DNA of 64,000 nucleotides from an uncultured Christensenellaceae bacterium. GTDB taxonomy: Bacteria; Bacillota; Clostridia; Christensenellales; CAG-314. Made by a program: the position numbers and the translations under genes. The notes beneath the pieces are model-generated. The model did not search any database, was not told where the DNA came from, and saw only the letters and a program-made list of their open reading frames with translations. Each line of letters opens with the position of its first letter. The stretch's first letter is position 1. The DNA lies in contig CAJUNH010000005.1 in assembly GCA_910587795.1 (NCBI GenBank), positions 25,079-89,078 of the forward strand. The letters run 5' to 3'. Of the stretch, positions 42,559 through 50,810 are shown piece after piece.

Positions 42559-43221
42559 GTGGCACAACGTAGTTACAACGGTTGGGACGGTCTGTTTTTA
42601 GAGGAGTTTTCTCAACCGTATTTTAAACAACTTAAAGCTTTTTTGTTGGAAAGGTATGCGCAAACGGAAGTATATCCTCCCAAGCCTTTAATCTTAAACG
42701 CTTTTGACCATACGGCTTACGAGGACGTAAACGTTGTGATTTTGGGACAAGACCCGTACTATAATCCGGGACAAGCCATGGGAATGAGTTTTTCCGTGCC
42801 GCAAGGCATTGCTCCGCCCATGAGTTTAGTCAATATGTTTAAGGAAATAAACGACGATTTGGGACGTCCCAGCGTAATCAAGGGCGGCGACCTTACTCCG
42901 TGGGCGGAACAGGGCGTTTTGCTGCTTAATACCGCGCTGACTGTGGAACGCGGCAAGCCCAATTCCCACCAAGGCAAAGGTTGGGAAATATTTACCGACA
43001 AAGTAATAAAATATCTAAACATGCGTGAAAGGGGAATGGTCTTTATGCTGTGGGGTCGTAACGCATATGCAAAAAAACAACTGATTACTTCTGCACAGCA
43101 CCTTGTTTTAACGGCGGCGCACCCAAGTCCGCTTTCGGCGTATAACGGCTTTTTCGGGTGCGGACATTTCAGTAAGGCAAACAAATTTTTAGGCGAACAG
43201 CAACGTCATATCGAATGGTAA
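42559..43221 (+). CDS. ung: Uracil-DNA glycosylase, family 1
   Basis: A 220-residue repair enzyme removing uracil from DNA. The catalytic water-activating motif reads GQDPYYNPGQAMGMSF and the late motif AAHPSPLSAYNGFFGCGHF carries the catalytic histidine. The usual GQDPYH has Tyr in place of His at its last position. The start codon is GTG at 42559 with GGAGG seven bases upstream; the longer frame from 42508 overlaps the preceding gene. Length is normal for the family. Confidence 0.93.
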   Translation: MAQRSYNGWDGLFLEEFSQPYFKQLKAFLLERYAQTEVYPPKPLILNAFDHTAYEDVNVVILGQDPYYNPGQAMGMSFSVPQGIAPPMSLVNMFKEINDDLGRPSVIKGGDLTPWAEQGVLLLNTALTVERGKPNSHQGKGWEIFTDKVIKYLNMRERGMVFMLWGRNAYAKKQLITSAQHLVLTAAHPSPLSAYNGFFGCGHFSKANKFLGEQQRHIEW

Positions 43222-43243
43222 ATTTTTATAAGGGGCGGTATAA

Positions 43244-44035
43244 ATGTCTAGGGCAATAATGACTATACACGGTTTTTTAACCGACACTAAGGACTTTGGC
43301 AGATTGTACGATTATTTGGACTTTTACGACGAAGCGGTTGCCTGCGAAATCCCCGGTCATAACGGCAAAGTGGATTTCAGTTTGTTTACCGTGGAAGGAA
43401 CCATTGTCGCCGTCACCGCTTGTTACGACCGTTTACGTGTCAAGCACGACGAAGTGGACGTTGTGGGCTTTTCTATGGGCGGCGCATTGGCAAGTTATTT
43501 GTGCGCCGTGCGCGACGTGCATAAGGGCGTGTTGCTCGCTCCGGCAAACAAATACCTTAATCCGCGGTTTGTGCTTGACGCAATTAAGTACTATACAGCA
43601 TTTCAGCATACCACTTACAAATCCGCAAGCGGAAAACTGCATCAAAAAATGGCTGCGGTAAAAGCAAGTATGCACCCGTACCGACGCAACGTGTCCGCAT
43701 GCTTAAAGTTGGAGTTTGACAGAATTTTACCCAACCTCAGTCTGCATACGTATAAGGTTTTTAGCAGATTAATGAAATTGGTAAATAAAACTTTGGATAA
43801 TACTGCTAATCCGCAAATGCCCACGTTAATAGTGCGCGGAGATTTAGACGAGCTTGTTCCTAAAAGCTCGGTAGATTATTTAACCGAACGTTTTGAAAAT
43901 TATGAAAAGTATACGTTGGAAGATGTAGGACACGGATTGCTGTATACAAACCGTGACAACGTTTTGATTGCAAAAATAGTGGAATTTTTGTCTGATGGAC
44001 AAATAATACCCGAAGTGCCGTTCCGTCCCGTTTAA
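43244..44035 (+). CDS. Alpha/beta hydrolase
   Basis: A 263-residue serine hydrolase. VVGFSMGGALAS carries the nucleophile Ser in a GxSxG elbow (about residue 78), RGDLDELVP the acid near residue 210, and DVGHGLLY the histidine near residue 238. It resembles monoglyceride lipase/carboxylesterase types (HGF near the N-terminus). The substrate is unknown. A possible AAGGGG ribosome site lies upstream; it follows ung by 22 bases. Confidence 0.85.
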   Translation: MSRAIMTIHGFLTDTKDFGRLYDYLDFYDEAVACEIPGHNGKVDFSLFTVEGTIVAVTACYDRLRVKHDEVDVVGFSMGGALASYLCAVRDVHKGVLLAPANKYLNPRFVLDAIKYYTAFQHTTYKSASGKLHQKMAAVKASMHPYRRNVSACLKLEFDRILPNLSLHTYKVFSRLMKLVNKTLDNTANPQMPTLIVRGDLDELVPKSSVDYLTERFENYEKYTLEDVGHGLLYTNRDNVLIAKIVEFLSDGQIIPEVPFRPV

Positions 44036-44149
44036 AAAACATTTGAACCTCGCATATAATTTAGGCGGTATGCAACTTTAATTTAAAATTTGCGGCTTTT
44101 ATATTACAAAAATCTTGCGGTGGCGTAATATTAAGTTTATTGCAAACGC

Positions 44150-44178
44150 TTGCTTTTTTATAAACGGTAATATATAAT
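44150..44178 (+). promoter_or_regulatory. Promoter of the rpsF operon
   Basis: TTGCTT (44150-44155), 17 bp, TATAAT (44173-44178); predicted start near 44185, leaving a leader of about 98 bases. Confidence 0.8.
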
Positions 44179-44208
44179 AAATATTACTCGAAACTTTCGG
44201 GTAACCTT

Positions 44209-44259
44209 GCCGTAATAAACCGTTACGGCCAAATGTAGCGGCTGCCTTAGGCGGCTGTA
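44209..44259 (+). promoter_or_regulatory. Structured leader of rpsF, possible S6:S18 binding site
   Basis: Two hairpins stand between promoter and ribosome site: GCCGTAA (44209-44215) with TTACGGC (44224-44230), and GCGGCTGCC (44239-44247) with GGCGGCTGT (44251-44259, wobble pairs, UUA loop). rpsF leaders that bind the S6:S18 complex for autoregulation are known in many bacteria; position fits, but I did not verify the consensus. Confidence 0.5.
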
Positions 44260-44282
44260 TAAGACCATAAGGAGGTAAAAAT

Positions 44283-44564
44283 ATGAACAGTTACGAATTG
44301 TTGTACATTATCAACAACGATCTCAGCGACGAAGCCAAAGCAGGGATTGTCGACAAACTCAATGCGGTTGTCACGGATAATGGCGGTACAGTCGACGGAG
44401 TAGACAAATGGGGTACGCGTAAGCTTGCTTATCCTATCGACTACAAGACCGAAGGCTACTATGTGCTTGTAAACTTTAGCGCAGCGGCAACTCTTCCTGA
44501 CGAATTAGAACGTGTTATGCGTATTACCGACGCCGTAATCCGTTTTATGATCGTTAAAAAGTAA
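44283..44564 (+). CDS. rpsF: Ribosomal protein S6
   Basis: A 93-residue ribosomal protein of the 30S platform that binds with S18. It begins MNSYELLYIINNDLSDEA and contains KWGTRKLAYPIDYKTEGYYV and the RVMRITDAVIRFM pattern common to S6. AAGGAGG precedes the ATG. It is the first gene of the rpsF-ssb-rpsR operon. Confidence 0.97.
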   Translation: MNSYELLYIINNDLSDEAKAGIVDKLNAVVTDNGGTVDGVDKWGTRKLAYPIDYKTEGYYVLVNFSAAATLPDELERVMRITDAVIRFMIVKK

Positions 44565-44585
44565 GCGCGCTTAAAGGAGAAACAA

Positions 44586-44993
44586 ATGAATAAAGCATTT
44601 TTAATTGGTAGATTAACTCAGGACCCTACGGCGTCAACTTTCGATTCGGGACACTCTTGCTGTCGTTTTTCCATTGCCGTTAACCGTCCGTTTTCTCGCG
44701 ACGGCTCTAATACGGCGGACTTTATCAATATCGTCACTTGGGACGGTTTGGCGCAAAACTGCGTTAAGTATTTGGTAAAGGGCAGTCAGGTTGCCGTAAC
44801 TGGCAGTATACAAACCGGCAGTTACGAACGCGAAGGCGTAAAACGCCAAACTTTTGAAGTCCGCGCCGATCAAGTGGAATTTTTGTCCCGTGCTAACGCC
44901 GGCGGTCAAATGGGTTCTGCACCGCAGCCTGCTCGTAAAGATTCGAGCATGGACGAATTGAAGGAAGTCGTCGACGACGATATGCCTTTCTAA
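44586..44993 (+). CDS. ssb: Single-stranded DNA-binding protein
   Basis: A 135-residue protein with an OB fold (NKAFLIGRLTQDPTAS at the start, FINIVTWDGLAQNC and KYLVKGSQVAVTG) and a short low-complexity tail that ends in DDDMPF, the acidic tip that recruits partner proteins in replication and repair. Located between rpsF and rpsR as usual in Firmicutes. AAAGGAG precedes the ATG. Confidence 0.97.
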   Translation: MNKAFLIGRLTQDPTASTFDSGHSCCRFSIAVNRPFSRDGSNTADFINIVTWDGLAQNCVKYLVKGSQVAVTGSIQTGSYEREGVKRQTFEVRADQVEFLSRANAGGQMGSAPQPARKDSSMDELKEVVDDDMPF

Positions 44994-45011
44994 CAACAAG
45001 GAGATATTATC

Positions 45012-45257
45012 ATGGAAAATAAGGAAATCAAAAAGCCGATGAGGAAGCCTGCCCGCCGTAAGGTTTGCAACTTTTGCGTAGAAAAGTCCTCTTATATCGA
45101 TTATAAAGACATTGCAAAATTGCGTAAGTATCTTACGGAAAGCGGAAAAATTTTGCCTCGTCGTATGACGGGAGTTTGCGCTCGTCACCAACGCGAGCTT
45201 GCGGTTGCAATCAAACGCGCTCGTCAAATGGCATTGCTCCCCTACGTAGCAGACTAA
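45012..45257 (+). CDS. rpsR: Ribosomal protein S18
   Basis: An 81-residue protein, [13 protein letters not shown] near residue 14 and [27 protein letters not shown] after it. One CxxC remains of the zinc-type S18 site, the remaining positions not being clear. It partners S6 on the 30S platform. AAGGAG precedes the ATG, and the operon terminator follows. Confidence 0.97.
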   Translation: MENKEIKKPMRKPARRKVCNFCVEKSSYIDYKDIAKLRKYLTESGKILPRRMTGVCARHQRELAVAIKRARQMALLPYVAD

Positions 45258-45274
45258 TTAGCCGATAACGTAAT

Positions 45275-45304
45275 AAATCTCACTCAGTTTTGAGTGAGAT
45301 TTTT
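45275..45304 (+). terminator. Terminator of the rpsF operon
   Basis: AAATCTCACTCA (45275-45286) pairs with TGAGTGAGATTT (45291-45302), followed by TT. Confidence 0.9.
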
Positions 45305-45305
45305 C

Positions 45306-45435
45306 TATAATAGCATATAAACAACTATTAACTGCGTTTAACTACAACTAACTGCTATTAAATACTCGCTATTACATCGTATCGCGCGATGAGCAGCGTA
45401 TTTAGTAAAAAGCACGTTCGTGTACGATATAATAA
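45306..45435 (+). repeat. Solitary copy of the 122-bp intergenic repeat
   Basis: Starts TATAATAGCATA at 45306 and ends CGTGTACGATATAATAA at 45435; the two TATAAT boxes are 122 bases apart. It is about 90 percent identical by eye to the first unit at 6429. It starts directly after the rpsR terminator and points at the alcohol dehydrogenase gene. Confidence 0.85.
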
Positions 45436-45556
45436 AGCAATATGTAATGATAAACTGAGTATAATCGTTTTTATTACAGCGTATCGCAGATTAATGCCGT
45501 TATTAGGAGTTATATACAAGTACTCAATTTTATTTTTGTAAAAGGCGCAGAAGGTT

Positions 45557-46762
45557 ATGAACGTATTAAAAAAAATAGGATGCCGAATATATCAAGGCGT
45601 GCTGTATGTGGGTATGGCATTTATGCCTTGGCGAAAGCCGATAATTTTAGACGGTGAGGATAGCTTTGTAAACGCCGTTGATTTTATGCTGTCTAAGAAT
45701 GTGCGCCGTCCTTTAATAGTATGCGATAAATCCGCTTTGGAACGCGGCGCATTGCAGCCTTTTTTTGATAAAGCCGAGGGAGTATTGAATTATGCCGTTT
45801 ATGACGGCGTATTGCCTAATCCTACCGTTTCGCAAGTGGAAAACGGTCTGTCTGTTTATAACGCAAACCTCTGCGACGCTATTTTGGCTTTTGGCGGCGG
45901 TTCGGCAATGGACTGCGCAAAAGCAATAGGCGCAAGGGTTGTCCGTCCCGATAAGTCGGTAAATAAAATGAAAGGTCTGCTAAAAATCCGCCGCCGATTG
46001 CCGCCGTTTTTTGCTGTGCCTACAACTGCGGGTACGGGCAGCGAATGTACCGTCGCCGCCGTTATTACCGACGACGAAACGCATTATAAATACGCTATAA
46101 ACGATTTTTCGCTTATACCGCATTACGCTATTTTGGACGCGTCGCTTACGCGCAGTTTACCGCCGTTTTTGACGGCTACAACGGGTATCGACGCATTAAC
46201 GCACGCGGTGGAGGCGTATATAGGCAAAGCAAATACCCGCGCTACGAAATGGCAGGCGGAACAGGCAGTAAAGCTTATTTTCGACAACTTGGAAGAAACA
46301 ACATTAAACGGCACAAATCTCGCTGCCCGTTCTAATATGCAGCGCGCGGCGTATCTTGCGGGGTTGGCGTTTACCCGCGCATACGTAGGATACGTGCATG
46401 CTTTGGCGCACGCGTTGGGCGGTCAGTACGGTATAGCTCACGGTTATGCAAACGCGGTGTTGCTGCCTGTGGTTTTGGACGCGTACGGCAAATCGGCAAG
46501 CAAACCTCTTGCAAGACTTGCAAGGATTATAGGCATAGCGGACAAGGGCGAAAAGACAGACGATGCCGCAAGTAAGTTTATTGCGGCGGTTCGCGATTTA
46601 AACAATCGGCTTTCCGTCCCGTCAAGTTTCGAGGGCAAGATTGCCGAACAGGATTTGGATATATTGTGCCGCCGCGCCGATAAAGAAGCAAACCCGCTAT
46701 ATCCGGTACCTAAACTTATGGATACAAAAAGTCTTAAACAAATTTACTTAAAAGTGATGTGA
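45557..46762 (+). CDS. Iron-containing alcohol dehydrogenase
   Basis: A 401-residue NAD(P)-dependent dehydrogenase of the iron-containing (group III) type. FGGGSAMDCAKAIG binds the cofactor; metal ligands are the Asp in FLTATTGIDALTH region and the histidines in DALTHAVE, HALAHALGG and HGYAN. TTAGTGSE is conserved. The substrate, a short alcohol or aldehyde, cannot be specified. AGAAGG is close before the ATG. The first gene of an operon with rsmA four bases after its stop, an unusual leader for that group. Confidence 0.9.
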   Translation: MNVLKKIGCRIYQGVLYVGMAFMPWRKPIILDGEDSFVNAVDFMLSKNVRRPLIVCDKSALERGALQPFFDKAEGVLNYAVYDGVLPNPTVSQVENGLSVYNANLCDAILAFGGGSAMDCAKAIGARVVRPDKSVNKMKGLLKIRRRLPPFFAVPTTAGTGSECTVAAVITDDETHYKYAINDFSLIPHYAILDASLTRSLPPFLTATTGIDALTHAVEAYIGKANTRATKWQAEQAVKLIFDNLEETTLNGTNLAARSNMQRAAYLAGLAFTRAYVGYVHALAHALGGQYGIAHGYANAVLLPVVLDAYGKSASKPLARLARIIGIADKGEKTDDAASKFIAAVRDLNNRLSVPSSFEGKIAEQDLDILCRRADKEANPLYPVPKLMDTKSLKQIYLKVM

Positions 46763-46766
46763 CGAG

Positions 46767-47600
46767 ATGGACGTAAAGCAGATATTAAAAGAACAGAATT
46801 TTCGCTTTAACAAGCAGTTCGGTCAAAACTTTTTAACCGATCGTGCTTTGTTAGACGAGATTGTCGCGGACGCGCGAGTGCAAGGCGGAACAGTGCTGGA
46901 AATAGGCGCAGGCGCAGGCACTCTTACAAGGCAGCTGTCCGCGGCGGCGGATAGGGTAATAGCGTTCGAGGTGGACCGCAACCTGGAAAAAGTGCTTAAT
47001 ATAACTCTTGCGGATTGCCCGAACGTACAGATAGTAATAGGGGACGTAATGCGTTATAAAATGTCCTGTATACAGGATATGTGTAACGGCAAATTTAAGC
47101 TTGTGGCAAATATACCGTACTACCTTACAACTCCGCTTATAATGATGTTTGTAGAAGAAAGCGATAACGTCGAGTCGCTGACGTTGACTATACAAAAGGA
47201 AGTTGCCGAACGTTTGGCGGCAAAACCGTCCACTAAGGATTACGGCGCCATTACCGTTGCGGTCAACGCGGTTGCGGACGTAACGCTTACGAGGGTGCTG
47301 CCGAGAAATTTATTTTATCCCGTGCCCAACGTGGACAGCGCTGTAGTGCGTATAGACATGAACCGCAGCAAGTACGATATTGCTAACCGTACGTTATTCC
47401 GCAAAACAGTAAAGACGGCTTTTGCAATGCGCAGAAAGACCTTGTCCAATAATATAATGGTGGGTTTTAACGTAGACCGCGCAGCTGCCGAAAACGTTTT
47501 GCAAACAATGAATTTACCCCTAAACTGCCGCGGAGAGGAGCTTTCCGTACAGCAGTTTGTTTCTCTGTATAAAGTTATAGAACGATTAGGACTGAAATAA
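46767..47600 (+). CDS. rsmA: 16S rRNA dimethyladenosine transferase
   Basis: A 277-residue enzyme (also KsgA) that dimethylates two adjacent adenines in helix 45 of 16S rRNA as a late check in 30S assembly. FRFNKQFGQNFLTD, VLEIGAGAGTLTRQL (motif I), and VANIPYYLTTPLI (the NIPY catalytic motif) are intact. It starts four bases after the dehydrogenase gene and precedes tilS by seven bases. Confidence 0.97.
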   Translation: MDVKQILKEQNFRFNKQFGQNFLTDRALLDEIVADARVQGGTVLEIGAGAGTLTRQLSAAADRVIAFEVDRNLEKVLNITLADCPNVQIVIGDVMRYKMSCIQDMCNGKFKLVANIPYYLTTPLIMMFVEESDNVESLTLTIQKEVAERLAAKPSTKDYGAITVAVNAVADVTLTRVLPRNLFYPVPNVDSAVVRIDMNRSKYDIANRTLFRKTVKTAFAMRRKTLSNNIMVGFNVDRAAAENVLQTMNLPLNCRGEELSVQQFVSLYKVIERLGLK

Positions 47601-47607
47601 ATACGTT

Positions 47608-48891
47608 ATGATAAAAATCGACCCAACAGCTAAATACGTTTTGGCGGTATCGGGCGGAGCGGATTCTATGGTTATGCTGCATATGTTCGCGTCCCTTTCG
47701 CCGCGCCCCGATTTCAGCGTAGTGACTGTTAACCACAACATACGCGCGGATGCTCAGCGCGATTGCGACTTTGTGGAAAATTACTGTAAAGGTTTAAACG
47801 TTGTATGCCGCAAAGTTTTTGTAGACGTACCGTTGTATGCCGAGGAGCATAAACTTTCTGCCGAAACCGCGGCGCGTATTTTACGATACGGTGTTTTGGA
47901 CAGCCAGGACTGCGATTACGTTTGTTTGGCGCATCACGCGGGCGATAATGCGGAAACGGTTTTAATGCATATCTTACGCGGAAGCGGCGCGCAGGGCGCA
48001 ACGGGTATACGTCCTTTAAACGGAAAGTATTTGCGTCCGCTGCTTGATATGTCCAGAGAACAAATCGAGCAATATGCCCGTTTAAATAAAGTTCCGTACG
48101 TAAAGGACGTTACCAACGACGAAACAAAGTATACACGTAACTTTATCCGTCACAATGTTTTGCCGCTGCTTAAACGGATTAACCCTAACGCAGAGCAAAA
48201 CATTGCCCGCTTTGCGGAAAACATAGCGGAAGACTGCGGCTTTTTGGAAAGTCTTGCTGATATTTCGCAAGTGGAGTTCGGCGCCGATTATGCGCGTATA
48301 CCTAAGGAACTGTTTAATCTGCCTAAGCCCGTTATGTACAGGACTGTTATTAAAGTTTTTAATCGATTAAATGTGTATAAAGATATAGAAAAGGCGCATA
48401 TAAACGCATTGCTGGATTTGGCAAACGGCGTCGGCGGACGGCGGATAAATTTACCGTTTGGGTTTGTTGCGACAAACGATTACGATTTTGTCACAGTCGA
48501 ACGGTCGCAAAACATACCGTCGGCTGATTTTGAAATTCCCTTTGCGGAAGGTAAAGCCGTTACGCCGTTAGGTATCGTAGAGATAAGCAAAACGCAAAAA
48601 GACGGAGCTTTAATGTTCGATTACGACAAAATTCCCAACGGAGCAGTGCTTAGGCTGAAGCGCGAAGGGGATGTATTTACAAAGTTCGGCGGCGGAAGCA
48701 AAAGTCTTAAAAAATATTTAATAGATAAAAAAATTCCTCAGCGTTTGCGCAGAGGTTTAGTACTGGTTGCAAGCGGAAATGAAATTTACATAATATGCGG
48801 AGTAGAGATATCTAACAAAGTAAAAGTCGACGGTACTTCTAACGCATATTATATATCGGTAATAAAGGAAGGCGGCAATGAAATATTGTAA
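47608..48891 (+). CDS. tilS: tRNA(Ile)-lysidine synthetase
   Basis: A 427-residue ATP-dependent enzyme modifying C34 of the AUA-reading tRNA-Ile so that it reads AUA as isoleucine. VSGGADSMVMLHM is the N-type ATP pyrophosphatase P-loop at residues 14-26; HNIRADAQRD, ARILRYGVL and LAHHAGDNAETVLM follow. The C-terminal domain is shorter but present (VLRLKREGDVFTKFGG). It overlaps hpt by 14 bases. In many Firmicutes tilS, hpt and ftsH follow each other; ftsH is missing here. Confidence 0.95.
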   Translation: MIKIDPTAKYVLAVSGGADSMVMLHMFASLSPRPDFSVVTVNHNIRADAQRDCDFVENYCKGLNVVCRKVFVDVPLYAEEHKLSAETAARILRYGVLDSQDCDYVCLAHHAGDNAETVLMHILRGSGAQGATGIRPLNGKYLRPLLDMSREQIEQYARLNKVPYVKDVTNDETKYTRNFIRHNVLPLLKRINPNAEQNIARFAENIAEDCGFLESLADISQVEFGADYARIPKELFNLPKPVMYRTVIKVFNRLNVYKDIEKAHINALLDLANGVGGRRINLPFGFVATNDYDFVTVERSQNIPSADFEIPFAEGKAVTPLGIVEISKTQKDGALMFDYDKIPNGAVLRLKREGDVFTKFGGGSKSLKKYLIDKKIPQRLRRGLVLVASGNEIYIICGVEISNKVKVDGTSNAYYISVIKEGGNEIL

Positions 48892-49405
48892 CGAAATAAA
48901 GCAAGTATTGTTTTCGGCGGAACAAATCCGCGAACGCGTGTGCCGAATGGCGGAGCAAATATCTGCCGACTATAAGGGCAAACGTCCGCTTGTAATAGGC
49001 GTGCTTAAAGGAGCGTGGGTTTTTGTTGCCGACTTACTGAGGGAAATGGATATTCCCGCCGACGTAGACTTTATATGCGCGTCCAGTTACGGCAGCGGAA
49101 CAACCACAAGCGGAACCGTTACGCTGCTTAAAGATATTACGTTGGACTGCCGTAAAAGAGACGTTTTGATTGTGGAGGACATTATTGACAGCGGAGTAAC
49201 GCTGTCGCTGCTTAAACAAATGATGCTGGATCGCAAGGCAAAAAGCGTAAATATCGTAACATTGCTAAGCAAGCCTTCGCGCCGCAAAGCGGACGTAGAC
49301 GTTAAATACGTGGGGTTTGAAATTCCCGACGAGTTTGTAGTAGGGTACGGTATGGACTACGACGAACGTTTCCGTACTTTTGCAGATATAGGTATACTTA
49401 AATAG
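48878..49405 (+). CDS. hpt: Hypoxanthine phosphoribosyltransferase
   Basis: A 175-residue purine-salvage enzyme converting hypoxanthine or guanine plus PRPP to nucleotides. The flexible-loop region FICASSYGSGTTTSG and the PRPP-binding VLIVEDIIDSGVTL are present, and the C-terminus YVGFEIPDEFVVGYGMDYDE fits the family. Its start lies inside tilS. A terminator follows. Confidence 0.96.
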   Translation: MKYCNEIKQVLFSAEQIRERVCRMAEQISADYKGKRPLVIGVLKGAWVFVADLLREMDIPADVDFICASSYGSGTTTSGTVTLLKDITLDCRKRDVLIVEDIIDSGVTLSLLKQMMLDRKAKSVNIVTLLSKPSRRKADVDVKYVGFEIPDEFVVGYGMDYDERFRTFADIGILK

Positions 49406-49430
49406 GAAGTTTATAAATAGTTAAAGTTTT

Positions 49431-49470
49431 AAGACGGACGGTTTGATAGCTTTATATCAAGCCGTCTTTT
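49431..49470 (+). terminator. Terminator of the rsmA-tilS-hpt operon
   Basis: ACGGTTTGATA (49438-49448) pairs with TATCAAGCCGT (49455-49465) with one wobble, followed by CTTTT. An alternative outer pairing AAGACGG/CCGTCTT is also possible. Confidence 0.8.
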
Positions 49471-49547
49471 AAATTATTGCGTTTATTGCAAAAATTCGAC
49501 AAAAACGTAAACGTTGCAGCATATTTTATTTAACATGGAGAATAAAT

Positions 49548-50444
49548 GTGTTTTCGTACAATAATTTACTTGACGAAGTGCAGCGGTTTTGCAAACGCGG
49601 CGTCGAAACGGGCATAGTGGGCGAAAGTGAACTCGGTCAGCAAATCCCGTACGTATTCGTAGGCAAAAAAAACGGTAATTATATGATAGTTCAGGGAGCC
49701 ATACACGCACGCGAACATTTAACCGCGCTTGTTACGGTGTGTCTTGCAAAATATCTCGTTGCTAATCCTTCGCTGCGTTTAGACGGCGGAATATATTTTG
49801 TGCCGATGGTTAATCCCGACGGCGTACGGCTGTGTCAGGAAGGCGTCAACTGGCTAGAAGACAACCGCCGCGCAGTAAATCTGCAAGAAATCAACGGCGG
49901 CGACGATTTTACTTTGTGGAAAGCTAATGCCGAGGGGGTTGATTTAAACGTCAACTTTGACGCAAAATGGGGCGAAGGCGAACAAAACGTATTTAGTGCG
50001 GCTCCGCAAAACTATGTGGGCGCCGAGCCGTTTTCGGCTGCGGAAAGCAGAGTTTTGGCAGACTTTACAACCCGTATTAAACCCGTTGTTACTTTGTCTT
50101 ATCACTTAAAGGGAGAAGAAGTTTATTACGAGTTTTTTCAAAATACGCGCAGACTTAAACGCGACAAACGTTATGCCGAGGCAATATCGTCGTATACGGG
50201 CTATCCGGTAAAAACCGTTAACGGAAGCGCGGGCGGATACAAGGACTGGTGCATAGATAAACTGCATATACCTTCGTATACGATAGAGGTTGGTGCAGAC
50301 GAGTTTCCTCATCCTTTTCCGTACAGTCAGCTTTCTGCAATTGTGGCTCAAAACGAGGACTTGCCCCGTCGTTTGCTTAATACCGTAGTCCGCGACAAAA
50401 AACGTATAAGTCAAGCGGTAGACTACGATAAGTATTTTGAGTAG
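49548..50444 (+). CDS. M14-family zinc carboxypeptidase
   Basis: A 298-residue peptidase. GAIHAREH (residues 50-57) supplies zinc ligands H and E; SYHLKGEE the third histidine; TIEVGADEFPHPFP the catalytic glutamate. This fits the M14 subfamily of gamma-D-glutamyl-diaminopimelate peptidases that recycle cell-wall peptides, though no signal peptide or LysM is present, so an internal role is likely. The start codon is GTG with GGAG seven bases upstream. Confidence 0.88.
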   Translation: MFSYNNLLDEVQRFCKRGVETGIVGESELGQQIPYVFVGKKNGNYMIVQGAIHAREHLTALVTVCLAKYLVANPSLRLDGGIYFVPMVNPDGVRLCQEGVNWLEDNRRAVNLQEINGGDDFTLWKANAEGVDLNVNFDAKWGEGEQNVFSAAPQNYVGAEPFSAAESRVLADFTTRIKPVVTLSYHLKGEEVYYEFFQNTRRLKRDKRYAEAISSYTGYPVKTVNGSAGGYKDWCIDKLHIPSYTIEVGADEFPHPFPYSQLSAIVAQNEDLPRRLLNTVVRDKKRISQAVDYDKYFE

Positions 50445-50810
50445 TACGTATACGGAACGGCTTTTTACACGCTTTTGCCGCGTTAAAATTTTAAAAAATT
50501 AGATGTTGCAATGTTGCAAACAACGGTTGATTTACAAAACTCTACGCTTCGGTTGTGACGGCAAAATTATTTGTATTTAGTTTGTCTAGTCAAATGCAGG
50601 CGTGGATATTATTCTTATTCACAAATTTTGCCTATCCGTAATTGTCAGCTTTTGACTTATGCGCGGAACTGCGTTAGGTTGATTGCGGCGTCTAAAAGAG
50701 TTTTTTTTTATGTTACGTTAAATTGCGCGGTGTGCGTATTGCGTGATGTTGTTGACAAAAAAAGTTTATTGCCGTACAATTTTAATGCAATAAATTTTGA
50801 GAGGTTACTT
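50445..50810. other. Intergenic region before leuS
   Basis: It contains the leuS promoter at 50752-50780. The frame continuing upstream of leuS to 50571 lies before the promoter and is not translated. I looked for a T-box leader with its AGGGTGGNACCGCG element and found none. Confidence 0.55.
50752..50780 (+). promoter_or_regulatory. Promoter of leuS
   Basis: TTGACA (50752-50757), 17 bp, TACAAT (50775-50780); predicted start near 50787 and GAGAGG ribosome site just before ATG 50811. Confidence 0.85.

Noticed and set aside
50571..50810. N-terminal extension of LeuS
   Set aside because: It lies upstream of a consensus promoter and the ribosome site at ATG 50811, and would exceed the usual LeuS length by 80 residues.
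50445..50810. T-box leader before leuS
   Set aside because: No AGGGTGGNACCGCG-type element and the predicted leader is only about 24 bases. The trpS leader is also too short.
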